Shown here: positions 1 through 8,656 of the stretch, piece after piece | Position numbering within the stretch: the first letter of the stretch is position 1 | Layout: each line of letters begins with the position of its first letter | Assembly: GCA_020621965.1 (NCBI GenBank) | Contig: JAHRYV010000019.1 | Location: forward strand, 1-57,593 | Reading direction: 5' to 3' | DNA: 57,593 nt | From: Curvibacter sp. | GTDB lineage: Bacteria; Pseudomonadota; Gammaproteobacteria; Burkholderiales; Burkholderiaceae_C | The notes under the pieces: generated by a model | The model's database searches: none | The model's input: the letters and a program-made list of their open reading frames with translations, nothing else | Told to the model about the DNA's origin: nothing | Position numbers and translations under genes: made by a program

Positions 1-591
1 GGCGCGCAGCATGTTTTCGCCGTAGAACTGGTGGTACATCTGGCCCACCGGGCTCTTGAGGAAAGCCACGCCACCCGAGTGCCCCGGGCAGTGCCAGGAG
101 TAGGAGCCGTCCTCGGCATAGTCCAGCAGGGCCTTGAAAAACGGCGGCTGGATGCCCTCCAGGTAGCTCTTGGCCTCGCGGATGATGTGGCGCGCCATGA
201 ACTCCGGCGTGTCCTCGTACATGTGGATGAAACCGTGCAGCTCGCGCAGGATGTCGTTGGGCAGGTGGCGGCTGGTCTTGGTCTCGCCGTAGATGTACAG
301 CGGCACGTCGGCGTTCTTGAAACGCACCTCCTCGATGAAGGTGCGCAGGTTCAGCACCGCCGGGTCCAGGTCCGGGCCGGGGGTGAACTCCTCGTCGTCG
401 ATCGACAGGATGAAGGCGCTGGCCCGGCTCTGCTGCTGGGCGAACTGGCTGAGGTCGCCGTAGCTGGTCACGCCCAGCACCTCGAAGCCCTCGGCCTCGA
501 TGGCCTGCGCCAGCGCCCGGATGCCCAGGCCCGAGGTATTCTCGGAACGGAAGTCTTCGTCGATGATGACGATCGGAAAGCGGAATTTCAT
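1..591 (-). CDS. Orn/Lys/Arg decarboxylase, N-terminal part (runs off the window)
   Basis: The visible 197 residues begin MKFRFPIVIIDEDF and form the response-regulator-like wing domain of the fold-type I PLP amino-acid decarboxylases, followed by the start of the PLP domain (FFKALLDYAEDGSYSWHCPG, residues about 150-175). That linker is typical of the inducible arginine, lysine and ornithine decarboxylases, which act in the cytoplasm in acid resistance or polyamine synthesis. The catalytic PLP lysine lies off the window, so the substrate cannot be told. The ATG at 591 is used because the family normally starts here and no in-frame start lies closer. The gene is divergent from nfeD. Confidence 0.88.
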   Translation of the reverse strand, partial: MKFRFPIVIIDEDFRSENTSGLGIRALAQAIEAEGFEVLGVTSYGDLSQFAQQQSRASAFILSIDDEEFTPGPDLDPAVLNLRTFIEEVRFKNADVPLYIYGETKTSRHLPNDILRELHGFIHMYEDTPEFMARHIIREAKSYLEGIQPPFFKALLDYAEDGSYSWHCPGHSGGVAFLKSPVGQMYHQFYGENMLRA

Positions 592-736
592 GACAAACGG
601 ACTCCAGCCGGGCACGGGAAAAAGAGAAACAGGCGCGAAGTGTACGAACTAATTGCCGGCGGCCGCCAAACCGACATGGGAATTGCCGCAAAATGTCGCA
701 ATTGAAACACAACAACCGATAGGGCAAGGAGAGGAA
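592..736. other. Divergent intergenic region, decarboxylase / nfeD
   Basis: These 145 bases separate two divergent genes and must hold both promoters. A good Shine-Dalgarno (aaggagagg) ends just before the nfeD ATG at 737. I see no convincing operator or RNA gene. Confidence 0.4.
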
Positions 737-1168
737 ATGGCGGATGCAACCCTCTGGTGGCTGGCCACCGGCATTCTGGTGGCGGCCGAGCTGATCACCG
801 GCACCTTCTACCTGCTCATGCTGGCCCTGGGCCTGGCAGCCGGGGCGCTGGCGGCCCACGCCGGGCTGTCGTCCGTGTCGCAGGTGGTGATCGCCGCGGG
901 GATCGGCGGCGGTGCCGCGCTGGCCTGGCATTTCCTGCGTCCGCGCGCGGCAGCCGGCCAGGACGCCGGCACCAACCCGGATGTCAACCTGGACATCGGC
1001 GAGACGGTGCAGGTCGAATCCTGGTCACCCGACGGCAGCACCCATATCAAGTACCGTGGTGCCCAGTGGCTGGCCGTGCCGCGCGACGGCAGCTCCCGCG
1101 CCACCGGTGCGCACCGCATCGTCGAGGTGCGCGGCAGCCAGCTGATCCTCGAAAAAATCGCAACCTGA
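737..1168 (+). CDS. NfeD-family membrane protein
   Basis: This 143-residue protein has two or three hydrophobic segments in its first 65 residues (ATLWWLATGILVAAELITG and following) and a soluble C-terminal part with the OB-fold features of short NfeD proteins (GETVQVESW, YRGAQWLAV, IVEVRGSQLILEK). Short NfeD proteins are encoded beside SPFH (stomatin/paraslipin) proteins and are thought to work with them in membrane domains. That pairing is present here, with the SPFH gene 16 bp downstream. The ATG at 737 is chosen over an in-frame upstream start at 653 because it has the strong ribosome site and starts at the first membrane segment. Confidence 0.85.
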   Translation: MADATLWWLATGILVAAELITGTFYLLMLALGLAAGALAAHAGLSSVSQVVIAAGIGGGAALAWHFLRPRAAAGQDAGTNPDVNLDIGETVQVESWSPDGSTHIKYRGAQWLAVPRDGSSRATGAHRIVEVRGSQLILEKIAT

Positions 1169-1184
1169 ACCAGGGAGACCCTTC

Positions 1185-2092
1185 ATGGAAATCGCCGTCC
1201 TCATCTTCATCATCGCCGTCATCTTCGTCAGCCGCTCGGTCAAGATCGTGCCCCAGCAGAACGCCTGGGTGGTCGAGCGCCTGGGCAAGTACCACGGTGC
1301 GCTCACCCCGGGCCTGAACTTCCTCTTTCCCTTCATCGACAAGGTCGCCTACAAGCACAGCCTCAAGGAAGTGCCGCTGGACGTGCCCAGCCAGGTCTGC
1401 ATCACGCGCGACAACACCCAGCTGCAGGTCGACGGCATCCTCTACTTCCAGGTCACCGACCCCATGCGCGCCAGCTACGGCTCGTCGAACTACATCGTGG
1501 CCGTGACCCAGCTGGCGCAGACCTCGCTGCGCAGCGTGATCGGCAAGCGAACTCGACAAGACCTTTGAGGAGGCGACATCATCAATGCCCAGTGGTCCAG
1601 GCCATCGACGAGGCGGCGCTGAACTGGGGCGTCAAGGTGCTGCGCTACGAGATCGGGCGACTGACGCCGCCAAAGGAAATCCTGCACGCCATGCAGGCCC
1701 AGATCACCGCCGAGCGCGAGAAGCGCGCCCTGATCGCCGCCTCCGAGGGCCGCCGCCAGGAGCAGATCAACATCGCCACCGGCGAGCGCGAGGCCTTCAT
1801 CGCCCGCTCCGAGGGTGAGAAACAGGCCGTCATCAACAAGGCCCAGGGCGAGGCGGCCTCCATCACCGCCGTGGCCGACGCCACCGCCGGCGCCATTGAG
1901 CGTGTGGCCGCCGCCATCCGCCAGCCCGGCGGCGAGCAGGCCGTGCAGCTCAAGGTGGCGGAAAAGGCCGTCGAGGCCTACGGCAAGGTGGCGGCCGACG
2001 CCACCACCACGCTGATCGTGCCGGGCAATATGAGCGAGGTCTCTGCCCTGATCGCCTCCGCCATGACGCTGGTGCGCCAGGGCAAGGGCTGA
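1185..2092 (+). pseudogene. SPFH/stomatin-like (paraslipin) protein, frame-broken
   Basis: The first 120 residues (MEIAVLIFIIAVIFVSRSVK, then the band-7 part VPQQNAWVVERLGKYHGALTPGLNF) are intact up to about 1545. The rest of the SPFH domain and the Ala/Glu-rich coiled coil (ITAEREKRALIAASEGRRQE) continue in another frame from about 1600 to the stop at 2092. Against the family, three small deletions explain the break: 2 bases near 1551, 1 near 1573 and 1 near 1591, net minus 4. The segment reading YEIGRLTPP near 1650 also looks altered. All defects fall within about 120 bases while the remainder is well conserved, so sequence error is as likely as real inactivation. It would form an operon with nfeD. 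Confidence 0.82.
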
Positions 2093-2118
2093 GCACGCGA
2101 GCACGGGCAGGATTGCTC

Positions 2119-2141
2119 GAAATTCGTCTAACGCGAATTTC
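2119..2141. repeat. 8-bp perfect inverted repeat after the SPFH gene
   Basis: GAAATTCG and CGAATTTC flank a 7-base loop. There is no T-tract, so it is not a classic terminator. It lies just upstream of a strong terminator and may stabilise the mRNA 3' end. Confidence 0.4.
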
Positions 2142-2172
2142 TCGGGGCTGCGCCCCCGCGCTGCAAAAAACA

Positions 2173-2296
<124 letters not shown>

Positions 2297-2345
2297 GAAG
2301 CCCGCTATTCTAACCGAGGTTCGGACAGCGCCCTGGACCGGGGGC

Positions 2346-2372
2346 AAGAAAAAAGCGCCCCGCGGGGCGCTT
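2346..2372 (-). terminator. Rho-independent terminator of the binding-protein gene
   Basis: A 9-bp perfect stem (AAGCGCCCC with GGGGCGCTT) is followed on the minus strand by TTTTTT. It lies 26 bp past the stop of the minus-strand gene ending at 2398. Confidence 0.85.
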
Positions 2373-2397
2373 GGGTCCGAAATCGACGGGTCGGATT

Positions 2398-3570
2398 TCA
2401 GCGGATCACCGCCAACTGGACACGCTGGCCGCCCTTGTAGGTCAGCAGGGTCAGCGCGCCGTTCTTGATGTCGCCCTTCTCGTCGAAGGTGATGGGGCCG
2501 GTCACGCCCTGGTAGTCGGCCGTGGCGGCCAGCACCGGCAGGTACTTGGCCGGATCGGAGGAGTTGGCCTTGACCATGGCGTTGACCAGCACCTTGGTTG
2601 CGTCGTACACATAGGGCGCGTAGAGCTGCACCTCGGCACTGAACTTGGCCTTGAAGTCGGCGCGGAACTTGTCCATGCCGGCTTTGGCCTCACCCTCGAC
2701 ACCGCCGGCCTCGGCGCAGTAGACCTGCTCCTCGCCGATGTCGCCGCCGGCGAACTTGATCAGGTCGGTGGTGCAGATGCCGTCGCCGCCCATGAACTTG
2801 GCCGTCAGCCCCAGGGCCTTCATCTGTTTGAGCATGGGGCCGCCCACGGCGTCCATGCCACCGAAGAAGACCACGTCGGGCTTCTTGCCCTTGATGCTGG
2901 TGAGGATGGCGTTGAAGTCGGTGGCCTTGTCGGTGGTGAACTCCTTGGCCACGATCTTGGCGCCGGCGGCCTCGGCGGCCTTGCTGAACTCCTCGGCCAC
3001 GCCCTGGCCATAGGCCGTGCGGTCGTCGATCACGGCGATGGTCTTGGCTTTGAGCGTGGAGACGGCGTACTTGCCCAGGGTGCTGCCCAGGTGTACGTCA
3101 TCGGCCACCACGCGGAAGGCCGTCTTGTAGCCCTGGCGGGTGTACTTGGGATTGGTCGCCGACGGCGAGATCTGCGGGATACCGGCGTCGCTGTAGATCT
3201 TGGAGGCCGGGATGGTGGTGCCCGAGTTCAGGTGGCCGATCACGCCGGCCACCTTGGCATCGGCCAGCTTCTGCGCCACGGCCGTGCCCTGCTTGGGATC
3301 GGCGCCGTCGTCCTCGGTCATGAGTTCGAGCTTGACCTTGTGGCCGTCGATGGTGACGCCGGCGGCGTTGAGCTCATCGATCGCCATGCGCGCGCCGTAT
3401 TCGTTGTCCTTGCCCAGGTGGGCAATGGCGCCGCTGACCGGGCCCACGTGGCCGATCTTCACCACTGGCAGCGCGGCGGTACCGCCGGCCTCTTCCTTCT
3501 TGCCGCAGGCGCCCAGCAGGACGGCGGCAGCCACGACGGCCAGGACGGGACTCACTCGTTTGAATTGCAT
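2398..3570 (-). CDS. ABC transporter substrate-binding lipoprotein, branched-chain amino acid type
   Basis: This 390-residue protein begins MQFKRVSPVLAVVAAAVLLG followed by a lipobox cysteine (LLGAC, Cys about residue 22), so it should be a lipoprotein. The mature part has the type I periplasmic-binding fold of the LivJ/LivK family (KIGHVGPVSGAIAHLGKDNE; AVIDDRTAYGQGVAEEF; DVVFFGGMDAVGGPMLKQM). Family members deliver Leu/Ile/Val or related amino acids to LivHMGF; no permease or ATPase genes are adjacent, so the ligand is unknown. The ATG at 3570 gives a proper signal peptide and has GGAG upstream. An upstream start would add about 33 unlikely residues. It ends in its own terminator, so it is probably monocistronic. 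Confidence 0.9.
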   Translation of the reverse strand: MQFKRVSPVLAVVAAAVLLGACGKKEEAGGTAALPVVKIGHVGPVSGAIAHLGKDNEYGARMAIDELNAAGVTIDGHKVKLELMTEDDGADPKQGTAVAQKLADAKVAGVIGHLNSGTTIPASKIYSDAGIPQISPSATNPKYTRQGYKTAFRVVADDVHLGSTLGKYAVSTLKAKTIAVIDDRTAYGQGVAEEFSKAAEAAGAKIVAKEFTTDKATDFNAILTSIKGKKPDVVFFGGMDAVGGPMLKQMKALGLTAKFMGGDGICTTDLIKFAGGDIGEEQVYCAEAGGVEGEAKAGMDKFRADFKAKFSAEVQLYAPYVYDATKVLVNAMVKANSSDPAKYLPVLAATADYQGVTGPITFDEKGDIKNGALTLLTYKGGQRVQLAVIR

Positions 3571-3684
3571 CTTGATCTCCGATTCGTTGTTCAGGACAGG
3601 ACAAAAAAACAGGCCGAAGCCGGCGACCGCAAGCCTACCGCAAATCCGGCCACGAGCGCATCGCTCCACGGCCGCGCCGGCAAC
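3571..3684. other. Intergenic region upstream of the binding-protein gene
   Basis: These 114 bases lie between the small hypothetical gene (stop 3685) and the LivJ-like start and should hold the promoter of the latter. No clear -35/-10 pair or operator stands out. Confidence 0.35.
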
Positions 3685-4017
3685 TCAGCCGGCCTTGTGG
3701 GTCGGCGCCTGGAGTTCGGCCGCCACGGCCTGGGTGACCACCTTGCGCACGGCGTAATCGACCCGCTGGCGTATGCGTGGCCCCAGCTCCTTCATCTGCG
3801 CCTCCAGGGCGGTCGCCACCGCCGCCTGGATCTGGGCCTGCAGTGTCTGCTCCAGCCGCTGGCGCACGCGCTCCACCAGGGCCTCCTCGTCGATCTGCCC
3901 CGGCACGGCGGGGGCCGGCGGCGGCGCGACCACCTCGGTCAGCGTGGGCAGGGAACGCAGCAGCTTCTTGGGCAGCGAGGGCTTGGGTGCGGCGGGTTTC
4001 GAGGGTGCGGACTTCAC
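3685..4017 (-). CDS. Hypothetical protein, Pro-rich N-terminus and helical C-terminus
   Basis: This is a 110-residue protein of no family I recognise. Residues 1-40 are rich in Pro, Ala and Lys (low complexity). Residues 42-105 are a long charged helix (EEALVERVRQRLEQTLQAQI) that could dimerise. It starts at a GTG overlapping the holC stop (GTGA at 4017-4014), so it is translationally coupled to holC. No signal peptide or membrane segment is seen. The tight coupling and conserved-looking helix support a real gene. Confidence 0.65.
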   Translation of the reverse strand: MKSAPSKPAAPKPSLPKKLLRSLPTLTEVVAPPPAPAVPGQIDEEALVERVRQRLEQTLQAQIQAAVATALEAQMKELGPRIRQRVDYAVRKVVTQAVAAELQAPTHKAG

Positions 4018-4451
4018 GAGGTCCCCTTCAGGTTCAGATCATGGCGCACGATGGTGTAGCCGAGTTCGGTGTACCGCTTCCAGCGCCCGCGCGCCTGCTG
4101 CCGGTCGTCCTCGTCCAGGCTGACCACCTCGATCACGCGGTCGAAGCGCTCGAAGCCGGCGGGCAGCTGCGGGCCCAGGTTGAGCAGCACCTGGTGATGC
4201 GGCAAATCCGGCGTCGGCGCTTCGGTCAGCACCACGGGCGAGGCGGCCAGCTGGCCGGGTTCGGCCGGCTGGCGCACATGGGCAATGAAATCGGTCTGGG
4301 AAAAGGTCCACAGCAGGGTGTCGAGTCGGGCCAACGTCTCGGTCGGCGCGGTGACCACCACCTTGGAGCCCGCCGCCACGGCCTTGCGCAGCAGACGGCA
4401 GGCGTAGGCCGGTTTGTCCGGCGCATTGAAATGGAAGGCCACCTCGGTCAT
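4014..4451 (-). CDS. holC: DNA polymerase III subunit chi
   Basis: This 145-residue protein (MTEVAFHFNAPDKPAYACRL) matches the chi subunit in length and order: N-terminal strand with FHFN, TLARLDTLLWTF in the first third, the FIAH segment, and a C-terminal FDRVIEVVSLDEDDRQQARG followed by RWKRYTELGY. Chi links the clamp-loader psi subunit to single-stranded-DNA-binding protein at the replication fork. It lies 22 bp downstream of pepA on the same strand, the usual pepA-holC arrangement of proteobacteria. The ATG at 4451 gives the family-typical N-terminus. Confidence 0.93.
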   Translation of the reverse strand: MTEVAFHFNAPDKPAYACRLLRKAVAAGSKVVVTAPTETLARLDTLLWTFSQTDFIAHVRQPAEPGQLAASPVVLTEAPTPDLPHHQVLLNLGPQLPAGFERFDRVIEVVSLDEDDRQQARGRWKRYTELGYTIVRHDLNLKGTS

Positions 4452-4473
4452 CGCGGCACGCGGCGTCCCGGTT

Positions 4474-5952
4474 TCAGGCCTTGCGGGCGCGTTGGGCCGC
4501 CGGGCGCTGCGCCTGCTGGGCCACGAGGTACTCCAGCAGCAGGCCCACCGGCCGCCCCGTGGCGCCCTTGGCCGCCCCGCTCTTCCAGGCGGTGCCGGCG
4601 ATGTCCAGGTGCGCCCAGGGGAACTTGGCCGTGAAACGCTGCAGGAACTTGGCCGCCGTGATGGCGCCGCCCGCGCGGCCGGCCACGTTGCCGACGTCGG
4701 CAAAGTTGCTCTTCAGGCCCTCGGCGTAGTCCTCGTCCAGCGGCATGCGCCAGCACAGGTCCTGCGCGGCATCGCCGGCCTGGTGCAGCTGGTGCGCCAG
4801 TTCGTCGCTGGTGCTGAACAGGCCGCTGCGCACGCCGCCCAGCGCGATCACGCAGGCGCCGGTGAGGGTGGCGATGTCCACCACCGCCTGCGGCTGGTAG
4901 CGCTCGGCGTAGCTGAGCGCGTCGCACAGGACCAGGCGGCCTTCGGCGTCGGTATTGAGGATCTCGATGGTCTGGCCGCTCATGCTGGTGACCACGTCAC
5001 CGGGTTTGACGGCGCGCCCGTCGGGCATGTTTTCGCAGCTGGGGATGAGCCCGACCACGTTGACGGCCGGCTTGAGCTCGCCCAGGGCGCGGAACACCCC
5101 CAGCACGCTGGCCGCGCCCGACATGTCGAACTTCATCTCGTCCATCTCGGCCGCCGGCTTGATGGAAATGCCACCGGTGTCGAAGCTGATGCCCTTGCCC
5201 ACCAGCACGGTGGGCGCCTGCGCCTTGGGCGCGCCCTGGTACTGCAGCACGATGAAACGCAGCGGCTGCTCCGAGCCCTGGGCCACGGCCATGAAGGCCC
5301 CCATCTTGAGCTTGGCCACCTCGCGCGGGCCCAGCACCTGGCAGCTGATCTTCGGGTGGCGCGCCAGCGCCCGGGCCGCCTCGGCCAGATGCGTCGGCGT
5401 GGCGTGGTTGGCCGGGCGGTTGGCCCATTCCTTGGCCAGCTCGATGCCGGCCACCGCCGCGGTGGCGCGGGCGAATTCGTCCTTGCAGCCGGCCGCCTGG
5501 GCCACCGCCACGGTCACGCGCGCCAGGCTGCGGCCCTCGGCCTTGGACTTGGTGGTGGTGTAGACGTAGCTGTTGTCGGCCACGGTCTGCACGGCCGCGC
5601 GCACCGCGCCGGCCAGCGGCGTGCCGGCAAAACTCAGCAACAACTTCTTCAGCGCCGGCGTGCCGCTGCGCAGCGCCCCCAGCGCCGCGTTCACGGCCAG
5701 CCGGACCTCGCGCGGCGAGCCGTCGCCGACGCCCACCAGCATCACGCGCGTGCCCTTGGCCTGGGCCGGGCGGTACAGCGCCAGCAGCTTGCCGGCCTTG
5801 GTTTCCAGGTCGCCGGCTTTCAGGGCCTGGGCCACCAGGGCCGAGAAGGCATCCTTGCCCGGTTTGTAACCCGCGGGCACCAGCACCACCAGGGCATCGC
5901 AGGGTTGTGCGGCCGCGCCGGCCGGCTCCAGGGACTTGAGTTCAAAGTTCAT
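4474..5952 (-). CDS. pepA: Leucyl aminopeptidase (M17, cytosol aminopeptidase)
   Basis: A 492-residue M17 di-metal aminopeptidase. The N-terminal macro-like domain covers about residues 1-165. The catalytic domain shows the metal-binding signatures VGKGISFDTGGISIKPA and the family hallmark NTDAEGRLVLCDAL. It removes N-terminal residues from peptides in the cytoplasm; in E. coli the same protein also binds DNA, which the sequence alone cannot show here. The start at 5952 (MNFELKSLEP) is favoured over a start 7 codons upstream that would run into the lptF start region. It is divergent from lptF with only 23 bp between the starts. Confidence 0.95.
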   Translation of the reverse strand: MNFELKSLEPAGAAAQPCDALVVLVPAGYKPGKDAFSALVAQALKAGDLETKAGKLLALYRPAQAKGTRVMLVGVGDGSPREVRLAVNAALGALRSGTPALKKLLLSFAGTPLAGAVRAAVQTVADNSYVYTTTKSKAEGRSLARVTVAVAQAAGCKDEFARATAAVAGIELAKEWANRPANHATPTHLAEAARALARHPKISCQVLGPREVAKLKMGAFMAVAQGSEQPLRFIVLQYQGAPKAQAPTVLVGKGISFDTGGISIKPAAEMDEMKFDMSGAASVLGVFRALGELKPAVNVVGLIPSCENMPDGRAVKPGDVVTSMSGQTIEILNTDAEGRLVLCDALSYAERYQPQAVVDIATLTGACVIALGGVRSGLFSTSDELAHQLHQAGDAAQDLCWRMPLDEDYAEGLKSNFADVGNVAGRAGGAITAAKFLQRFTAKFPWAHLDIAGTAWKSGAAKGATGRPVGLLLEYLVAQQAQRPAAQRARKA

Positions 5953-5975
5953 AATGGCGGTTTTCCTTGGCACTG

Positions 5976-7100
5976 ATGTTATTCGATTCCTCCATCCGCA
6001 AGGAGCTGGCGCGCAGCTTCGGCGCCACGCTGATCGTTCTGGTGACGGTGGTCATGACCATGACGCTGATCCGCACCCTGGGCATGGCCTCGCGCGGCAG
6101 CTTCAACCCCTCGGACGTGATGCTGGTGATGAGCTACACGGTCCTGACCTTCCTGCCCAACATCATGACCATGGGCCTGTTCGTGGCCACGGTCATGACA
6201 CTCTCGCGCCTGTACACCGACAGCGAGATGGTGATCTGGTTCTCCAGCGGCATGGGCCTGTTCAGCCTGCTGCGCCCGCTGCTGCACTTCGCCTGGCCCA
6301 TCCTGCTGGCCATCGCCACCCTGGCCATGTTCGTGCTGCCCTGGTCCAACCAGCAGATCGAGGCCATGCGGGCCCAGTACGAAAGCCGCGGCGACCTGGA
6401 GCGCGTGCAGCCCGGCCAGTTCCAGGAGGCCGGCGGCGGCAGCCGCGTCTTTTTCGTCGAGAAGGACCCCCTCAACGAGTACAGCGCCCGCAACATCTTC
6501 GTGGCCACCACGGAGGGCGGCAAGGAGACGGTGACCTCGGCGCGCAGCGGCCACACCGAGCTGATCGGCAATGACCGCTTCCTGGTGCTGGAAAACGGCC
6601 AGCGGCTGGAGAGCACGATCGGCAAGAACGACGTCAAGATCGGCGAGTTCGAGCGCTACAGCATCCACGTTGCCCATGACCCGATCGGCGCCAAACTCGA
6701 CGTGCCCCTGGGCTCGGTGTCCACCCTGGACCTGGTCCGCCAGCCCACGCCGTCCCATCTGGGCGAGATCTCCATGCGCATGGGGTTCATGCTGGCGGCG
6801 TTGAACCTGGCCGTGCTGGCCCTGGCCGCCACCCGCGTCAATCCGCGCGTGGGTCGCTCCGGCAACCTGATGTTCTCGCTGCTGCTGTTCCAGGTCTATC
6901 TGAACCTGCTCACGCTGGGCCAGAACTGGATCGCCGGCGGCAAGGTCGGCTTTCTCGCCTTCAACGTGATGCTGCACGGCGGCATGCTGGCCGCCGGCCT
7001 GCTGTGGCTGGCCAAGCGCCACCACAACTGGGACTGGCGCCTGCGCCCGGCCCGCCTGCTCAAACGGCGCGCGACGGCACGGCAGGAGGCGACCCCATGA
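5976..7100 (+). CDS. lptF: LPS export ABC transporter permease LptF
   Basis: A 374-residue YjgP/YjgQ-family permease: three N-terminal membrane helices (LARSFGATLIVLVTVVMTM; FLPNIMTMGLFVATVMTLSR; LLHFAWPILLAIATLAMFVL), a periplasmic beta-jellyroll of about 150 residues, then three C-terminal helices. LptF with LptG and the LptB ATPase extracts lipopolysaccharide from the inner membrane and passes it to LptC. The ATG at 5976 is preferred over a TTG three codons upstream. Its stop overlaps the lptG start (ATGA). Confidence 0.94.
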   Translation: MLFDSSIRKELARSFGATLIVLVTVVMTMTLIRTLGMASRGSFNPSDVMLVMSYTVLTFLPNIMTMGLFVATVMTLSRLYTDSEMVIWFSSGMGLFSLLRPLLHFAWPILLAIATLAMFVLPWSNQQIEAMRAQYESRGDLERVQPGQFQEAGGGSRVFFVEKDPLNEYSARNIFVATTEGGKETVTSARSGHTELIGNDRFLVLENGQRLESTIGKNDVKIGEFERYSIHVAHDPIGAKLDVPLGSVSTLDLVRQPTPSHLGEISMRMGFMLAALNLAVLALAATRVNPRVGRSGNLMFSLLLFQVYLNLLTLGQNWIAGGKVGFLAFNVMLHGGMLAAGLLWLAKRHHNWDWRLRPARLLKRRATARQEATP

Positions 7101-8206
7101 AGACCATCCGCCGCCTGATCCACGTCGAGGTGTTCACCGCCGTGGTTTTCGTCACCCTGGGTTTCCTGGCCTTGTTTGCCTTCTTCGACTTCGTCGACCA
7201 GTTGCCCGCCGTCGGCCGCCCCGGCGCCGGCGCGGGTTACCAGCTGCCGCAGGCCGCCAGCTACGTGGCCCTGCTGGTGCCCAACCACCTGTACGAGCTG
7301 CTGCCCATTACCGTGCTGATCGGCACCATCTACGTGATGACACGCCTGGCGCAGAGCTCGGAGTTCACCATCCTGCGCACCAGCGGCCTGGGGCCCTGGC
7401 GCGCGCTGCGCATGCTGCTGGCCGCCGGTTTCACCTTCGTGCTGCTGACCTTCGTCATCGGCGACTACCTGGCCCCCTGGGCCGATCGCACGGCCCAACT
7501 GCTCAAGGCCCGCTACCAGGGCAACCTCACCGTGGGCCAGACCGGCGCCTGGCTGCGCGAGCGGGAACCGTACGCCCAGTTCGCCGTCAACGTCGGCGCG
7601 CTGGCGCCGGACGGCAGCATGCGCAACGTGCGCATCTTCGAGTTCGACAACCAGAACAGCCTGATCTCCCTGACCCACGCCCCCACGGCCCACTTCGCCG
7701 ACGACGAAGCCTGGGAGCTGCAGGATGCCGAACGCACCGAGTTCAATGCGCGCGGGGCCGAGTTGAGCCAGATCGAACGCAGCCGGCTGGCAACCTTCCG
7801 CTGGCCCACCGGCATCACCGCCGAGATGATCTCCGCCGCCGTGCTCAAGCCCGAGCGCATGAGCACCATCGACCTGTTCCAGTACATCAGCCACCTCAAG
7901 GCCAACGCCCAGACCGCCGAGCGCTACGAGATCGAGTTCTGGAAAAAGGTCTTCTACCCGCTGAGCTGCCTGGTGATGGTGATGCTCGCGCTGCCCTTCG
8001 CCTACCTGCACTTCCGCAACGAGGGCATCTCGCTCTACGTGTTCGGCGGCGTCATGGCGGGCATCAGCTTCTTCTTCCTCAACAACGTGTTCGGCTACAT
8101 CGGCGAGCTGCAGCACTGGATCCCGTGGCTGACGGCCGCTGCCCCGGGCATGATCTACATGGTGATCTCGCTGACTGCCTTCGGCTGGCTGGTCATCAGG
8201 AGGTAG
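7097..8206 (+). CDS. lptG: LPS export ABC transporter permease LptG
   Basis: A 369-residue second YjgP/YjgQ permease, starting MKTIRRLIHVEVFTAVVFVT at the ATG that overlaps the lptF stop. It has the same three helix / periplasmic domain / three helix layout, with a coupling segment after the second helix (TRLAQSSEFTILRTSGLGPW) and a C-terminal helix FAYLHFRNEGISLYVFGGV typical of LptG. It pairs with LptF in the LptB2FG lipopolysaccharide extractor. Confidence 0.94.
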   Translation: MKTIRRLIHVEVFTAVVFVTLGFLALFAFFDFVDQLPAVGRPGAGAGYQLPQAASYVALLVPNHLYELLPITVLIGTIYVMTRLAQSSEFTILRTSGLGPWRALRMLLAAGFTFVLLTFVIGDYLAPWADRTAQLLKARYQGNLTVGQTGAWLREREPYAQFAVNVGALAPDGSMRNVRIFEFDNQNSLISLTHAPTAHFADDEAWELQDAERTEFNARGAELSQIERSRLATFRWPTGITAEMISAAVLKPERMSTIDLFQYISHLKANAQTAERYEIEFWKKVFYPLSCLVMVMLALPFAYLHFRNEGISLYVFGGVMAGISFFFLNNVFGYIGELQHWIPWLTAAAPGMIYMVISLTAFGWLVIRR

Positions 8207-8211
8207 ACCAC

Positions 8212-8592
8212 ATGCAAACTCCGGCGCCGCGCCGCGGCATCATCCTCTTCGCCCACGGCTCGCGCGATCCGCAGTGGCGCGCACCGATGGAAGCCATCGC
8301 CGCGCGCGCCGCCGCGCTCGACGCCCAGGCGCAGGTCGCCTGCGCCTATCTGGAGCTCATGGCGCCCGACCTGCCCGCCTGCGCCGCCGACATGGTCGCG
8401 CAGGGCGTGACGGACATCAGCATCGTGCCCATGTTCCTGGGCGTCGGCCGCCATGCCCGCGAGGATCTGCCGCCCATGCTCGGCGAGCTGCGCCAGCGCC
8501 ACCCCCAGGTCCGCTTCGATCTGCGGGCGTCGATCGGCGAGGATGCGCGCGTGGTCGACATGCTGGCGCGCATCGTGCTGGCGGGCGCCTGA
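8212..8592 (+). CDS. Sirohydrochlorin chelatase-like protein (CbiX/SirB family)
   Basis: A 126-residue single-domain chelatase: IILFAHGSRDPQWRAPMEAI carries the catalytic His, and VPMFLGVGRHAREDLPPML the second metal-binding His. Short CbiX/SirB enzymes insert Co or Fe into sirohydrochlorin; an iron role would supply the siroheme needed by CysI at the far end of the window, but that link is inference. The Shine-Dalgarno AGGAGGT overlaps the lptG stop, so it is probably co-transcribed with lptFG. The metal specificity cannot be read from the sequence. Confidence 0.85.
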   Translation: MQTPAPRRGIILFAHGSRDPQWRAPMEAIAARAAALDAQAQVACAYLELMAPDLPACAADMVAQGVTDISIVPMFLGVGRHAREDLPPMLGELRQRHPQVRFDLRASIGEDARVVDMLARIVLAGA

Positions 8593-8656
8593 GCCGCCCC
8601 ACCCGCCCGCGCAGAGCCCCGGCCTACGTACAATCGCGCGGTTCATTCTGTCGCCC
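8593..8656. other. Short gap before the PAP2 gene
   Basis: These 64 bases contain TACGTACAAT, a possible -10 element, so the envelope cassette may have its own promoter. No good -35 is seen. Confidence 0.3.

Noticed and set aside
3777..4634. Plus-strand frames across holC and the small hypothetical gene
   Set aside because: Arg/Pro/Ala-rich shadows of HolC; no ribosome site.
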